Positions 1 to 9,439 are shown, numbered from the stretch's first letter. The stretch: 64,000 nt of DNA from Pseudaminobacter soli (ex Li et al. 2025) (GCF_029892515.1 NZ_JARXVF010000002.1:558001-622000), one strand, 5' to 3'. Translations and numbers: made by a program. Notes: generated by a model from the letters alone, not told the origin.

Positions 1-1175
1 GCCGCGTCATGATCGATGCGCTGAGGGTAAACGGTGCGCTGTCGCGTGCGGACCTGGCGCGGGCGACACAGCTGACGCCGCAGACAGTGTCCAACATCAT
101 CGAAGAATTGTCGCGCGACGGGCTGGTCATGTCGCAAGGCGTATTGCGCAAGGGCAGGGGACAGCCGGCGACGCTCTACCGGCTCGTGCCCGAGGGCGCC
201 TTTGCCATCGGCCTGCAGATCGATCGGCATGTGACGCGCGCCATCGCGGTCAATCTGGTCGGCGAAGTCTTGGCGCGGATGGAAGCCAATCTTCCCGAAG
301 GCGGGCCGGCCGAGGGCGTGGAAGTGGTACTTGGCCTTGTCGAGCGCGCGCGCCGCGAGCTTTCGGGCTGCATTCCGCAGGCGGAAGAGCGGCTGGTGGG
401 TCTCAGCATTGCTATGCCCGGACCGTTCGGTATCAGCGCGCCCTATGGCGATCCCTGGGCGATGACGGCGTGGCAGAATTTTCCGCTCGTGCAGACTATC
501 GCGGAAGGAACCGGCCTGGAGGTTGCGCTGCAGAACGACGCGGCGGCTGCAGCGACGGCCGAAAAGCTGCTCGGCGCGGCCCATGGCGTGGATCATGCCA
601 TCTGCGTCTACCTGGGTTACGGCCTCGGTGCGGGCCTCATCATCAATGGCGAGCTCTATGGCGGCGCCTATGGCAATGCCGGCGAAATCGGCATGGTGCT
701 GGCGCTGGCGCCGGACGATGCGGGCAGTGTCGCGCCGCTGGAGCATTTTGCGTCGATCGCCTCGCTCTGCAAGGCGCTCGAACTCGATCCTGCCGATCCC
801 GAGCTGTTCGCCTTGATCGCCGATGCGGTCGCGCGCGCCGACCCGCGGGTGGAAGACTGGATCGTCAAGGCGGCCGAGCGCCTGCGCTGGACGGTGCAAC
901 TCCTGGAATCGGTGTTCGACCCGCAGACGATCATCCTGTGCGGCGGCGCGCCGCGTTCGCTCATCGAAAAATTGGTGGAGCGGATGCAGCCCTTGCTGTC
1001 TTCGGTTTCCGAGCGGCAGGAACGACTTCCGCAACCTCGCTTGCAGCCCGGCCTTGGCGACCCTTGGGCAGTGGCGCTCGGCGCGGCGGCGGAGCCGATC
1101 TCCCGTGCCTTCGACCCACGCTTTTCAGCCATCCTGAAGGCGCGGCCGACCTCGGGCTACATGTTCCGGTCTTGA
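1..1175 (+). CDS. ROK family transcriptional regulator (5' end cut by window)
   Basis: Repressor-type ROK protein: an N-terminal winged HTH (about residues 5-45, with LSRADLARATQLTPQTVSN) followed by an actin-like sugar-kinase fold. The ROK signature lies near residue 202 (GYGLGAGLIINGELYGGAYG, then GEIG). The frame stays open to the left edge, and family members usually carry 10-20 residues before this point, so the ATG at 9 is probably internal and the gene starts outside the window. The usual ROK zinc motif (CxCGxxGCxE) after GEIG is absent and is replaced by an Ala/Asp-rich stretch, so metal-supported sugar binding may differ. Ligand unknown; such regulators normally control nearby sugar ABC operons, which would lie upstream. 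The next gene is 130 bp downstream and functionally unrelated. Confidence 0.9.
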   Translation, partial: RVMIDALRVNGALSRADLARATQLTPQTVSNIIEELSRDGLVMSQGVLRKGRGQPATLYRLVPEGAFAIGLQIDRHVTRAIAVNLVGEVLARMEANLPEGGPAEGVEVVLGLVERARRELSGCIPQAEERLVGLSIAMPGPFGISAPYGDPWAMTAWQNFPLVQTIAEGTGLEVALQNDAAAAATAEKLLGAAHGVDHAICVYLGYGLGAGLIINGELYGGAYGNAGEIGMVLALAPDDAGSVAPLEHFASIASLCKALELDPADPELFALIADAVARADPRVEDWIVKAAERLRWTVQLLESVFDPQTIILCGGAPRSLIEKLVERMQPLLSSVSERQERLPQPRLQPGLGDPWAVALGAAAEPISRAFDPRFSAILKARPTSGYMFRS

Positions 1176-1240
1176 ACAACCGCACTGTTGCAGGCCTTGA
1201 CGGCCGATAGCGCGGCGTCTTGAGCGCCTCGCTCCTCATC

Positions 1241-1291
1241 ATTCGGCACAAGTGCGAAACGTCAGCAGGCGTAGTACATTTGTGCCGGAAT
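1241..1291 (+). promoter_or_regulatory. Imperfect inverted repeat in the antiporter leader
   Basis: ATTCGGCACAA (1241-1251) pairs with TTGTGCCGGAAT (1280-1291) with one bulged base. The right arm ends just before the GGAG ribosome binding site of the antiporter gene. It could be an operator or a leader hairpin; nothing shows which. Confidence 0.35.
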
Positions 1292-1307
1292 GACGGCGGA
1301 GAAAGCG

Positions 1308-3602
1308 ATGGCCAGAGAGTGTCGTCGAGGACGCAGCCAGGCGGCTTGCGTGGTGTGCTTTCTATTGCTGGCCGCGTCTCAGGCCGATGCCGCCGCGGGA
1401 GCAAGTTCAGGTGCTGGCGGGGTAGGCTTGACTGGCTCCAGCGAAGGGATCTTCGTGTTGGAGCTCGTGCTTCTGCTTGTCGTTGGCCGAGGCCTTGGCG
1501 AGCTGTTCCAGCGGCTCGACCAGCCAGCGATCATGGGCCAGCTCATTGGCGGCATCCTTCTTGGGCCGACCTTGTTCGGCTGGCTATGGCCAACCCTCCA
1601 GCATAGTGTCTTTCCGTCCGATCCAGCCCAGAAGGGCATGATCGAGGCAGTGGCTCAGCTGGGCATTCTGCTGTTGCTCATGCTGACCGGCATGGAGACC
1701 GACCTTAAGCTGGTGCGCAGGGTCGGTGCCTCCTGCCTTTCAATATCGACGACAGGCATAATCGTCCCCTTCGTCTGCGGCTTCGCGTTTTCGTTCTTCC
1801 TGCCGGAATCGCTGTTGCCCAATCCGAGCCAACGCCTGGTCGCCGGAATATTCCTCGGCACAGCGCTGTCGATCTCGTCGGTCAAGATCGTGGCCATGGT
1901 GGTTCGCGAGATGAACTTCATGCGCCGCAATCTGGGTCAGATCATCGTTTCCTCCGCAATCATCGAAGACACGATCGGCTGGCTCATCATCGCGGTTACC
2001 TTCGGCATCGTCTCGCATGGGAAGGTGGAGCTGCTGCCTTTGCTGGGCACCGTCGCGGCGGTCGCGGCATTCATGATATTCAGCTTCACCATCGGGCGAC
2101 GCATGGTTTTTTCGCTGATCCGCTGGAGCAATGACACGCTCCAGAGCGAATATGCCGTCATCACCGTGATCCTCGTCATCATGGGGACGATGGCCTGGGT
2201 TACCAACTTAATTGGCGTTCATACGGTTCTGGGCGCTTTCGTGGCCGGCATTCTGATCGGCGAGTCGCCGATCCTGTCGCGGCACATCGAAGCCCAATTG
2301 CGGGGCATCATCACCGCGCTGTTCATGCCGGTGTTCTTCGGCATGGCCGGGCTGTCAGCCAACCTCACCGTGCTTGCGGATCCGCACCTTGCTCTACTCA
2401 CCGCGGCACTCATCGCGATTGCCAGCGTTGGCAAGTTCAGCGGCGCCTTTCTAGGCGGAAGGGCTGCCGGCATGTCCTGGAAGGAAGCGACGGCTGTCGG
2501 CTGTGCAATGAACGCACGTGGCTCGACCGAGGTCATCGTGGCGAGCATCGGCCTGTCGGTGAACATCCTGTCAGACACTCTTTTCACCATGATCGTCACC
2601 ATGGCGGTCTGCACCACCCTGTCGATGCCGCCCATGCTGCGCTGGGCACTCCGGCGGCTGCCGATGAGCCCCGAGGAAAAGGAGCGCGTCGAACGTGAAG
2701 CACTGGACGAGCGCGGCTTCGTCGCCAGGCTGGAGCGTCTGCTCGTCATCGTGGACGACAGCGCCGTCGGGAAATTCGCCGCGCGTCTCGCTGGCATGGT
2801 CGGAGGTTGTAGCGGCATGCCAATCACACTGCTGCGCCAGAATACAGAGTTGTCAGCAAGCCTGCCGGAGGGCGGCAGACCTCGCGAACATGTCAGGCAG
2901 TTGAGAAGGGCGGCGAAGTCGAGCGCCGACGCCGTGCAACAGGACGAAGGCACTCCCGTTGAGGAGGTCCATCTGACCGCTCGCAACGAAATTCCGGTTA
3001 CCACCGAGACGGTCGCTGACGAATCCCGCAAAGGGTATGACCTGCTATTCGTGGGGCTGGGTGGGAGCACAGGCGGCAACGGGGCCTTCGCGCCCAGGCT
3101 CAACGATATCGCTGCCGGTTTTGACGGGGCGCTCTGTCTTGTCTTGCCGGGGGAGGTGGATGCTCGACCGATGCCAAGGCTCGGCAAGGGCTCGACCATT
3201 CTCGTCCCGATCAATGGAACGGAAGTCGCGCGCCGTGCCGCGGACCTGGCCCTGGCCCTGGCGAGGCCGCGCAAGGCGCATGTCAAGGTGCTCTATGTTG
3301 TCCGCGAAAAGCGGCTCGGTCGGCGCCCTTCCATATCCCGCTGGCGAGAAGAGGCCATGCTGAAGGAGATCGTTGAACTCGCGGACCGCTATGACGTGCC
3401 GGTCAGGACGGCGATCCGCACGCACACCAGTCCCGGTGACGCCATTTGCAAGGAAGCAAGGCAGGCCGCGCTCGTGGTCATGGGTGCAACGCAGCGACCC
3501 GGGCCCGACTTGTTCTTCGGGCCTACTGCGATGTCTGTCGTTGCCAATTGCCCTCAGCCGATCGTGCTTGTAGCCAGCGAACGCGGGCTGCGCACTGGAT
3601 AG
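1308..3602 (+). CDS. CPA2-type cation:proton antiporter with C-terminal universal-stress domain
   Basis: Inner-membrane monovalent cation/H+ exchanger. After a signal-like hydrophobic start, about 12 membrane segments span roughly residues 45-430, beginning with the family motif QPAIMGQLIGGILLGPTLFG. The cytoplasmic part of about 300 residues ends in a UspA-like domain with the nucleotide-loop pattern G-A-T-(x)n-G-P-T-A-M-S-V near the C terminus. Domain order and length (about 764 aa) fit NhaS3/KefB-like antiporters fused to Usp. ATG at 1308 is preferred over the in-frame ATG at 1290 because GGAG sits 8 nt upstream of it. Likely role: Na+/K+ and pH homeostasis. The transported ion cannot be told from sequence. 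It appears monocistronic. Confidence 0.88.
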   Translation: MARECRRGRSQAACVVCFLLLAASQADAAAGASSGAGGVGLTGSSEGIFVLELVLLLVVGRGLGELFQRLDQPAIMGQLIGGILLGPTLFGWLWPTLQHSVFPSDPAQKGMIEAVAQLGILLLLMLTGMETDLKLVRRVGASCLSISTTGIIVPFVCGFAFSFFLPESLLPNPSQRLVAGIFLGTALSISSVKIVAMVVREMNFMRRNLGQIIVSSAIIEDTIGWLIIAVTFGIVSHGKVELLPLLGTVAAVAAFMIFSFTIGRRMVFSLIRWSNDTLQSEYAVITVILVIMGTMAWVTNLIGVHTVLGAFVAGILIGESPILSRHIEAQLRGIITALFMPVFFGMAGLSANLTVLADPHLALLTAALIAIASVGKFSGAFLGGRAAGMSWKEATAVGCAMNARGSTEVIVASIGLSVNILSDTLFTMIVTMAVCTTLSMPPMLRWALRRLPMSPEEKERVEREALDERGFVARLERLLVIVDDSAVGKFAARLAGMVGGCSGMPITLLRQNTELSASLPEGGRPREHVRQLRRAAKSSADAVQQDEGTPVEEVHLTARNEIPVTTETVADESRKGYDLLFVGLGGSTGGNGAFAPRLNDIAAGFDGALCLVLPGEVDARPMPRLGKGSTILVPINGTEVARRAADLALALARPRKAHVKVLYVVREKRLGRRPSISRWREEAMLKEIVELADRYDVPVRTAIRTHTSPGDAICKEARQAALVVMGATQRPGPDLFFGPTAMSVVANCPQPIVLVASERGLRTG

Positions 3603-3706
3603 ACACCGGCTCGTCGGGGGAAAGTTCGCCGCCACGCGGGTTATGAATAGGGACGGCGTCGATGAACCATCGGCCGGTCTTTTCGTGGCGAGGCAGGCAG
3701 TCTGAG

Positions 3707-3880
3707 ATGAAGGAATCGCGCAAGACACGGAACGATGATCCCAAGGGTCCCTTCTTTTCAGCGGAGCAGGTGCGGCAAGGCAAAATAATATTGCGCACCC
3801 GATCGCGGCGTCTGATTTTCATAGCCGGGCTGGCCGGCATTGTCGTGCTGGCTCTGCTCCTGGCGATCTTTGCCAGGTAG
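3707..3880 (+). CDS. Small single-pass membrane protein
   Basis: 57-residue protein: a charged N-terminal half (MKESRKTRNDDPKGPFFSAEQ) and one membrane helix at the C terminus (LIFIAGLAGIVVLALLLAIF). Short proteins of this pattern, with the PKGPFFSAEQVRQG phrase, occur in rhizobia and are usually left hypothetical. The ATG at 3707 is chosen because the upstream in-frame extension to 3662 reads like non-coding sequence. It ends 7 bp from the convergent MgtC-like gene. Function unknown. Confidence 0.65.
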   Translation: MKESRKTRNDDPKGPFFSAEQVRQGKIILRTRSRRLIFIAGLAGIVVLALLLAIFAR

Positions 3881-3886
3881 CGTCCG

Positions 3887-4588
3887 TCAGTCCCTACTCT
3901 CGCGGGATATACGGATTTCTTCGACCTCGCCGTATTGCGCAAGCGTCGTCAACAGACCTGGCGGGAGTTCGGAAGGCTCGGGCCGGGTCCAGGAGACATC
4001 GAACAAGAACCGTTGCGCGCCGGCGCGGCCGAGGCGATCCGTACCGGCAAACCGCGCCTCATAACCCTGCGCCTTGAGGATTGCGGCGAGATCGGGCGCC
4101 GTCGCGCCGCCGGTGCCGAGCGCCACCGTGGCGTGATGCTGGCGGGGGATTCTGAGATCGACCCATTTCAGGGCGAGCAGCGTCACGAGCGTGAGCAATG
4201 TGCCGGCAATTCCCAGCCAAAGCTGCCCTCCTCCGAATGCGAGGCCGATGGCTGTCATCACCCAAAGCGTTGCCGCCGTTGTGACCCCGCTTACAAGATC
4301 GCCCTTCCTCAGAATGGTTCCGCCACCAATGAAGCCGACGCCGGTCAATACGCCGAGCGGAAAGCGCAGCACATCCATTGTGGCAAAGGATTCCGGGGTC
4401 TTGCCGGCGACGGACAGCAGCAGATTGGCCTGGATCATGCTGATGGCGGCCGCAAGCCCAACCAGTATCGTGGTTCGAAAGCCGGCCGCCTTGCCATGAG
4501 CTTCACGGTTCAAGCCGACCAGCGCGCCGGCCACCACCGTAAGGAGAAGGCGAAGCAAGATTTCCTGCCAGCTTGGGTTCAGTGGCAT
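3887..4588 (-). CDS. MgtC/SapB family membrane protein
   Basis: 233 aa, with four or five membrane helices in the first 150 residues. It contains the MgtC-family core GALVGLNREAHGKAAGFRT followed by VLTGVGFIGGGTILRKG, and a soluble C-terminal domain (about residues 150-233) resembling the ACT-like tail of MgtC. MgtC proteins help bacteria grow at low Mg2+ and modulate F1Fo ATP synthase in pathogens; many soil bacteria carry SapB-type versions of unknown task. Upstream on the same strand is a lactate-permease gene 46 bp away, so co-transcription is possible but the functions are not obviously linked. Confidence 0.88.
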   Translation of the reverse strand: MPLNPSWQEILLRLLLTVVAGALVGLNREAHGKAAGFRTTILVGLAAAISMIQANLLLSVAGKTPESFATMDVLRFPLGVLTGVGFIGGGTILRKGDLVSGVTTAATLWVMTAIGLAFGGGQLWLGIAGTLLTLVTLLALKWVDLRIPRQHHATVALGTGGATAPDLAAILKAQGYEARFAGTDRLGRAGAQRFLFDVSWTRPEPSELPPGLLTTLAQYGEVEEIRISRESRD

Positions 4589-4634
4589 GCAAGACCCTCA
4601 AGTTCTCTCCACGATGTCGATGACGAAAACGCTC

Positions 4635-6239
4635 TCAGATTTTCGCGATGCCAGGGAAGAAAAGATAACAGGCGACGCTAATCACGACGAGATAGGCAAG
4701 CATCACCAGGCACCAGAAGAAATTGTGCCGAATGACCTCGCCTTCGTTGCGCACGAAACGCGTCGTCGATACGCCGACGCTGGCTGTCTGTGGCGCGATG
4801 GGCTTTCCTATTTCCGCACCGACTGAATTGACGGTCGGCAGCAGCAGCGGCGGGAAGCCGAGAAGTTGCCCGACCAGAGCCTGGAACTTGCCGAACATGG
4901 CGTTGGTGGAGGTGTTGCTTCCCGACAGGGCGACCCCTATGAACCCGAGGATCGGAGCAACGATGATAAAGGCCGTACCGAGCGACGAAAAAGCCTTCGC
5001 CAGCGACGCTGCCATGCCGGAATAGTTGTAGACATAGGCTAGGCCGAAAATGAACACGCCGACCAGGCAGGCTCCCCACATCTGCGACCAGGTCTTGTTC
5101 CAGATTTCGCCAAGTTGCCTGCGGCTCACACGCAACAGCAGTGAGACGATGATCCACGATGCGAGGATAGCCGAGCCTCCGACAAACGGCGTCCAGTTGA
5201 AGACGGCTGCGTTCTTCGCCCCCTCAACGATCGAGGATGCGGCGGCTACCTGCACATGCAGCAACACGATGCCGGGCAGCTTGGACCACGGTCCCGTCCA
5301 GGCGACGACAACGATGATCAGAACCGCGATTGGCATCCACGCTTGGAAGATATCGCCCGCGGATAGACCATGATCGCCCGTCGTGACGGGACCCGTCAGC
5401 GGCCTGCCGCCATAACCGCGCATCTGCTTGGGCTGCCAGACTTTGAGCAAGAGGAGCAGGCAAACAAAGCACACGATGGACCCGGCAATATCCGGCAGAT
5501 AAGGACCGAGGAAGACGCCGACCGGCAATTGCCCGGCGATATATGCGAGGGACCCAACCACCGCGATGGGCCATGCCTCCCGCATGCCTTCCTTGCCCGA
5601 AACGAGATAGAGCAATATCCAAGGCGGCAGCAGAGCCAGTATAGCAACGATCTTGCTGACCGACCCTGACAGCGCAAGCAACGGGTAACCGGTGACGGCC
5701 GCGAGCGCGATGATGGGTGCACCAAGCGCACCGAACGATACCGGTGCGTTGTTGGCGATCGCGGCAACCCGGACGGCATCAAGATCCGGAATATCGAGGG
5801 CGATCAGGATCGGGGCGACAAACGCCCACGGATAGCCGAAGCCGACCAGGCCCTCCAGGAGGGCACCGAACGCCCAGGCAAACAGGATGGTCTGGACCCG
5901 GACATCCTGCGTTCCCTGTGCAATCAGCCAACGCCTCAGCTTGTCGAACGTGCCTGTGATGACCAGCGTGTTGAACAGCATCACGCCCCAAAATGTGATC
6001 CAGTCGACATTCCACACGCCTGTCGCAGAGCCGTAGAGATAGGCGAGCAAGCCGTCGCCGAGCGGCATGCGCCAGACCCATAGCGCCAGCGCAAATGTGA
6101 TGATCGAGCCGACAAGCGTCGCCACCCACGCCGACCAGCGAAGCGCGGCCAGCATGAAAAGCAATGCCGCGACCGGCAGCAGGGCTACAAGCCAGGTGAT
6201 GAACAGATTTCCGGTGGGGTTGAGAATCTGACTGAACAT
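4635..6239 (-). CDS. L-lactate permease family transporter (LctP/GlcA type)
   Basis: About 534 aa, 12-14 membrane helices. Family features include LVGFGYPWAFVAPILIAL, NNAPVSFGALGAPI and the C-terminal SGSNTSTNAMFG plus GKPIAPQTASVG, which match the lactate/glycolate permease family (TC 2.A.14). It should import a 2-hydroxy- or 2-oxo-monocarboxylate with protons. The ATG at 6239 is preferred; a GTG at 6248 lies three codons upstream in frame. The gene is next to an Lrp regulator and a 2-oxoacid dehydrogenase E1 homologue, suggesting uptake of a monocarboxylate that feeds that enzyme. No lactate dehydrogenase is in the window. Confidence 0.87.
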   Translation of the reverse strand: MFSQILNPTGNLFITWLVALLPVAALLFMLAALRWSAWVATLVGSIITFALALWVWRMPLGDGLLAYLYGSATGVWNVDWITFWGVMLFNTLVITGTFDKLRRWLIAQGTQDVRVQTILFAWAFGALLEGLVGFGYPWAFVAPILIALDIPDLDAVRVAAIANNAPVSFGALGAPIIALAAVTGYPLLALSGSVSKIVAILALLPPWILLYLVSGKEGMREAWPIAVVGSLAYIAGQLPVGVFLGPYLPDIAGSIVCFVCLLLLLKVWQPKQMRGYGGRPLTGPVTTGDHGLSAGDIFQAWMPIAVLIIVVVAWTGPWSKLPGIVLLHVQVAAASSIVEGAKNAAVFNWTPFVGGSAILASWIIVSLLLRVSRRQLGEIWNKTWSQMWGACLVGVFIFGLAYVYNYSGMAASLAKAFSSLGTAFIIVAPILGFIGVALSGSNTSTNAMFGKFQALVGQLLGFPPLLLPTVNSVGAEIGKPIAPQTASVGVSTTRFVRNEGEVIRHNFFWCLVMLAYLVVISVACYLFFPGIAKI

Positions 6240-6458
6240 GTGAAACACCGCCCATCACAAGGTTGGCGCAGAGATTTCGTGTTCACTTCAATGCAAATCT
6301 TGACCGTATGAACTCTTGTTTCCGCCCAGGCTTCGGTGGTGCCTGGGCCGAAATCGTCATTTTGGCAGACGGTTGAGAGTAGCAGATTTTGGCTGCAACG
6401 TTAAGGCGAACCCCGTTCACCACCTCCAGGGTCCGGCGTATCTAGGTCGCCATTATCG

Positions 6459-6923
6459 CTATGGCAGCGGAAGCACCTCGGATCGCTTGGTTTGACCGAG
6501 AGCAAAACTCGTCTCGATCGATGCGACGCCCTCAAGCCGGGTGAGCTTTGTTTTGAGAAAGGCTTCGTAGGCCGCGAGGTCGGCCACAACCACCCGCATC
6601 AGATAATCGTATTGCCCTGTCATCAGGTAGCAATCCACGACTTCCGGCCAATTCGAAACGGTCTGCGCGAAGCGATCGAGATATTCTTCCCTTTGCCGCT
6701 CCAGCTTGATTGAGGCAAAGGCGCTGACCGGCAAGCCGATCTTGGCTTGGTCGATGATGGCGCTGTAGCCCTTTATGATGCCTTCGTCTTCCATCATCCG
6801 CAGACGTCTGGCACAGGGAGTAGGGGAGAGCCCCACCTTGTCCGCCAGCTCCTGCAGCGTGATGCGCCCGTCGCTTTGGAGCACGGCGATGATCTTGCTG
6901 TCGATACGATCCAGCTTGCTCAT
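6459..6923 (-). CDS. Lrp/AsnC family transcriptional regulator
   Basis: 154 aa. N-terminal HTH (DSKIIAVLQSDGRITLQELA, then KVGLSPTPCARR) and a C-terminal RAM ligand-binding domain (VDCYLMTGQYDYLMRVVVAD). Length and layout are standard for Lrp/AsnC. The ATG at 6923 has GAGGAGG nine bases upstream; the TTG at 6941 lies on that ribosome binding site and is rejected. It is transcribed divergently from the E1 gene, as mdeR is beside mdeB in Pseudomonas putida, so it probably responds to an amino acid whose oxoacid the E1 oxidises. Effector not determinable here. Confidence 0.92.
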   Translation of the reverse strand: MSKLDRIDSKIIAVLQSDGRITLQELADKVGLSPTPCARRLRMMEDEGIIKGYSAIIDQAKIGLPVSAFASIKLERQREEYLDRFAQTVSNWPEVVDCYLMTGQYDYLMRVVVADLAAYEAFLKTKLTRLEGVASIETSFALGQTKRSEVLPLP

Positions 6924-6955
6924 TGGCGGAATCCTCCTCAATCTCGGCCATCAAT

Positions 6956-7004
6956 AGCCGAATATATTAAAATTGGCTCAAACCACCCCTGCTTTTAGCC
7001 GATT
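6956..7004. promoter_or_regulatory. Candidate Lrp operator: three related half-sites
   Basis: AGCCGAAT (6956-6963), AATTGGCT (6971-6978, the same site inverted) and AGCCGATT (6997-7004) lie in the 128-bp divergent region around an AT-rich centre. The spacing is compatible with cooperative binding by an Lrp-type octamer. Confidence 0.4.
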
Positions 7005-7051
7005 CCTCTAGTGGCGCCCGACTAAGGTTCCACCAAACGAAAGGGGACACC

Positions 7052-9439
7052 GTGGAAGACAAGATTGCTGTTCTGGCCGAGCTCGAAAAGAAGGTGCTGT
7101 GGCTGTCGAGCTGGATGATCCATCACGCCAACCATGTTCGGCCCAACGATGATGGATTGAAGGTCGGAGGGCATCAGGCCTCCTCCGCGTCGCTGTCGAC
7201 GATCATGACGGCGCTTTATTTCTCCGTCCTCCAGCCAGAAGACCGGGTTGCGGTGAAGCCGCATGCCAGCCCGGTGTTCCATGCAATCCAGTACCTCTTG
7301 GGCAACCAGACCCTAGGCAAGCTTGAGAACTTCCGCGCCTTTGGCGGAGCCCAGTCCTATCCCTCGCGTACCAAAGATGTCGACGATGTCGACTTTTCCA
7401 CCGGCTCGGTCGGCCTGGGCGCGGCTCAAACCGTGTTTGCGTCCCTGGTGCAGGACTATCTGGCAGCGAAGGATTGGTTCGCTGACGGGCGAGAGGGGCG
7501 CATGATCGCCCTGCTGGGCGATGCCGAGATGGACGAGGGCAACATCTTCGAAGCTCTGCTCGAGGGCTGGAAGCACGGCCTGCGCAATACCTGGTGGATC
7601 GTCGACTACAATCGCCAAAGCCTGGACGCCGTGGTGCGCGAAGGGCTCTGGGAGAGGTTCGAAGCGATTTTCCGGAACTTCGGCTGGGAAGTTCAAATCC
7701 TGAAATATGGCTCGCTGCAGCTGGCCGCCTTTGCCGAGCCAGGTGGAGATGCGCTCAAGCACTGGATCGACCAATGCCCCAATCAACTCTATTCGGCGTT
7801 GACTTTCCAGGGAGGTGGGGCCTGGCGCAAGAGGCTGCAAGACGACCTCGGCGACCAAGGTCAGGTTTCCGCGTTGATCGAACGCCGAAGCGACGCGGAA
7901 CTGCACGCGCTGATGACCAATCTCGCCGGTCATGATCTGCCGGTTCTTCTAGAAGCGTTCGAAGCCTCGACGTCCCATGATCGGCCTGTGTGCTTCATCG
8001 CCTATACCATTAAGGGATATGGGCTGCCGCTTGCCGGGCATAAGGACAACCATGCCGGGCTCATGACGCCAGCGCAGATGGGTGCGCTGCGCGATAAGAT
8101 GGGCATTAGGGAAGGCCACGAATGGGAGCCCTTCGAGGGGCTCGCCAAGGAGAACAAAACCCTCGACGCCTTTCTCCGGCAGGTTCCGTTCCAACGAAAG
8201 GGGACGCGCCGCTATTCCGCCCCCCGGATCGAGGTCCCCAATCGACTTGAGACGCAGATTGCGCCGTCGATGTCCACGCAGCAGGGTTTCGGTCTGCTGA
8301 TGAACGAAATTGCAAAGCAGGATTCGCCTTTCGCCGAGCGGGTCGTGACGACGTCGCCCGATGTCACAGTGTCGACCAACCTTGGCGCCTGGGTGAACCG
8401 CCGCGGCCTGTTTGCACGCGAGGAACTCGTCGACCTGTTTCGCAAGGAGCGTATCCCATCGACCTTTACCTGGGATTTCTCTCCCAAGGGACAGCACCTA
8501 GAACTCGGCATCGCAGAGATGAACCTGTTCTTGACGCTGTCGGCGCTGGGGCTTTCCCATTCCCTCTTTGGCGAACGACTTTTGCCTGTAGGAACGCTTT
8601 ACGACCCCTTTATTGAAAGAGGCCTCGATGCCTTGAACTACGCCTGTTACCAGGACGCCCGTTTCATCGTCGCCGCAACACCGTCGGGTGTAACGCTTGC
8701 GCCGGAAGGCGGTGCGCATCAGTCGATCGCCACGCCCCTCATCGGCATGGCCCAGGATGGACTTGCCTCGTTCGAGCCCGCATTCGTCGATGAGCTTGCG
8801 ATCATTCTGAGATTTGCCTTCGACTATATTCAACGTGATGGCAGCCGTGAGCCAGACCGCAAAAATTGGCTGCGAGATGCCAACGGGGGCTCGGTCTATC
8901 TGCGGCTGTCGACCCGGACGATCGAACAGCCCAACCGACAGATCGACGCCGACATGGCTGCTGACATCGTCAATGGTGGCTATTGGCTGCGCCGGCCAGG
9001 GCCGAACGCGGAGCTCGTGATTGCCTATACCGGGGTTCTTGCGCCCGAGGCCTTGGAAGCAGTTGGATTGATGGCGGAAGACCGGCGCGACATCGGCCTC
9101 CTGTCGGTGACGTCCGCGGACAGGTTGAACGCTGGCTGGACGGCCGCGCACCTTGGCAAGGAGCAGGGCATGACCAATGCCCAGAGCCATGTCGAAAAGC
9201 TGTTGTCGATCATGCCCAGAAATTGCGGTCTGATAACCGTGGCGGATGGCCACCCCGCAACACTTGCTTGGATGGGAGCGGTGCACGGGCATCGCACGCG
9301 TTCGCTGGGCGTTGAGCATTTTGGCCAAACCGGCTCGATTGCCGAGCTATATCGTCACTACGGGATAGATGCGCAGGGCATCATGAAGGCAGCTCAATCG
9401 CTCATTCCGGGCAAACCCATTCGGCATCTGCAACTTTAG
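7052..9439 (+). CDS. 2-oxoacid dehydrogenase E1 component, AceE/MdeB-type transketolase
   Basis: 795 aa, homologous to homodimeric pyruvate dehydrogenase E1. The ThDP motif is at about residues 155-190 (GDAEMDEG, then VDYNRQSLD), and the pyrimidine-domain part includes LELGIAEMNLFL and TPLIGMAQDGLASFEPAFVDE. It lacks about 90 residues relative to E. coli AceE, as MdeB-like proteins do. Start is GTG 7052, with AAGGGGA five bases upstream. No E2 or E3 gene follows, so it must share lipoyl partners encoded elsewhere or act alone. Context (divergent Lrp, monocarboxylate permease) resembles the P. putida mdeRB locus, where MdeB oxidises 2-oxobutyrate from methionine. Substrate here (pyruvate, 2-oxobutyrate or another) is inference. 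Confidence 0.82.
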   Translation: MEDKIAVLAELEKKVLWLSSWMIHHANHVRPNDDGLKVGGHQASSASLSTIMTALYFSVLQPEDRVAVKPHASPVFHAIQYLLGNQTLGKLENFRAFGGAQSYPSRTKDVDDVDFSTGSVGLGAAQTVFASLVQDYLAAKDWFADGREGRMIALLGDAEMDEGNIFEALLEGWKHGLRNTWWIVDYNRQSLDAVVREGLWERFEAIFRNFGWEVQILKYGSLQLAAFAEPGGDALKHWIDQCPNQLYSALTFQGGGAWRKRLQDDLGDQGQVSALIERRSDAELHALMTNLAGHDLPVLLEAFEASTSHDRPVCFIAYTIKGYGLPLAGHKDNHAGLMTPAQMGALRDKMGIREGHEWEPFEGLAKENKTLDAFLRQVPFQRKGTRRYSAPRIEVPNRLETQIAPSMSTQQGFGLLMNEIAKQDSPFAERVVTTSPDVTVSTNLGAWVNRRGLFAREELVDLFRKERIPSTFTWDFSPKGQHLELGIAEMNLFLTLSALGLSHSLFGERLLPVGTLYDPFIERGLDALNYACYQDARFIVAATPSGVTLAPEGGAHQSIATPLIGMAQDGLASFEPAFVDELAIILRFAFDYIQRDGSREPDRKNWLRDANGGSVYLRLSTRTIEQPNRQIDADMAADIVNGGYWLRRPGPNAELVIAYTGVLAPEALEAVGLMAEDRRDIGLLSVTSADRLNAGWTAAHLGKEQGMTNAQSHVEKLLSIMPRNCGLITVADGHPATLAWMGAVHGHRTRSLGVEHFGQTGSIAELYRHYGIDAQGIMKAAQSLIPGKPIRHLQL

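Noticed and set aside
2219-3286. 355-codon minus-strand frame within the antiporter gene
   Set aside because: Ser/Arg-rich shadow of the antiporter and its Usp domain; no domain or start signal.
9025-9328. Minus-strand frames within the E1 gene (for example 8498-9328)
   Set aside because: They are shadows of the transketolase-like gene, whose ThDP motif and length are clear on the plus strand.
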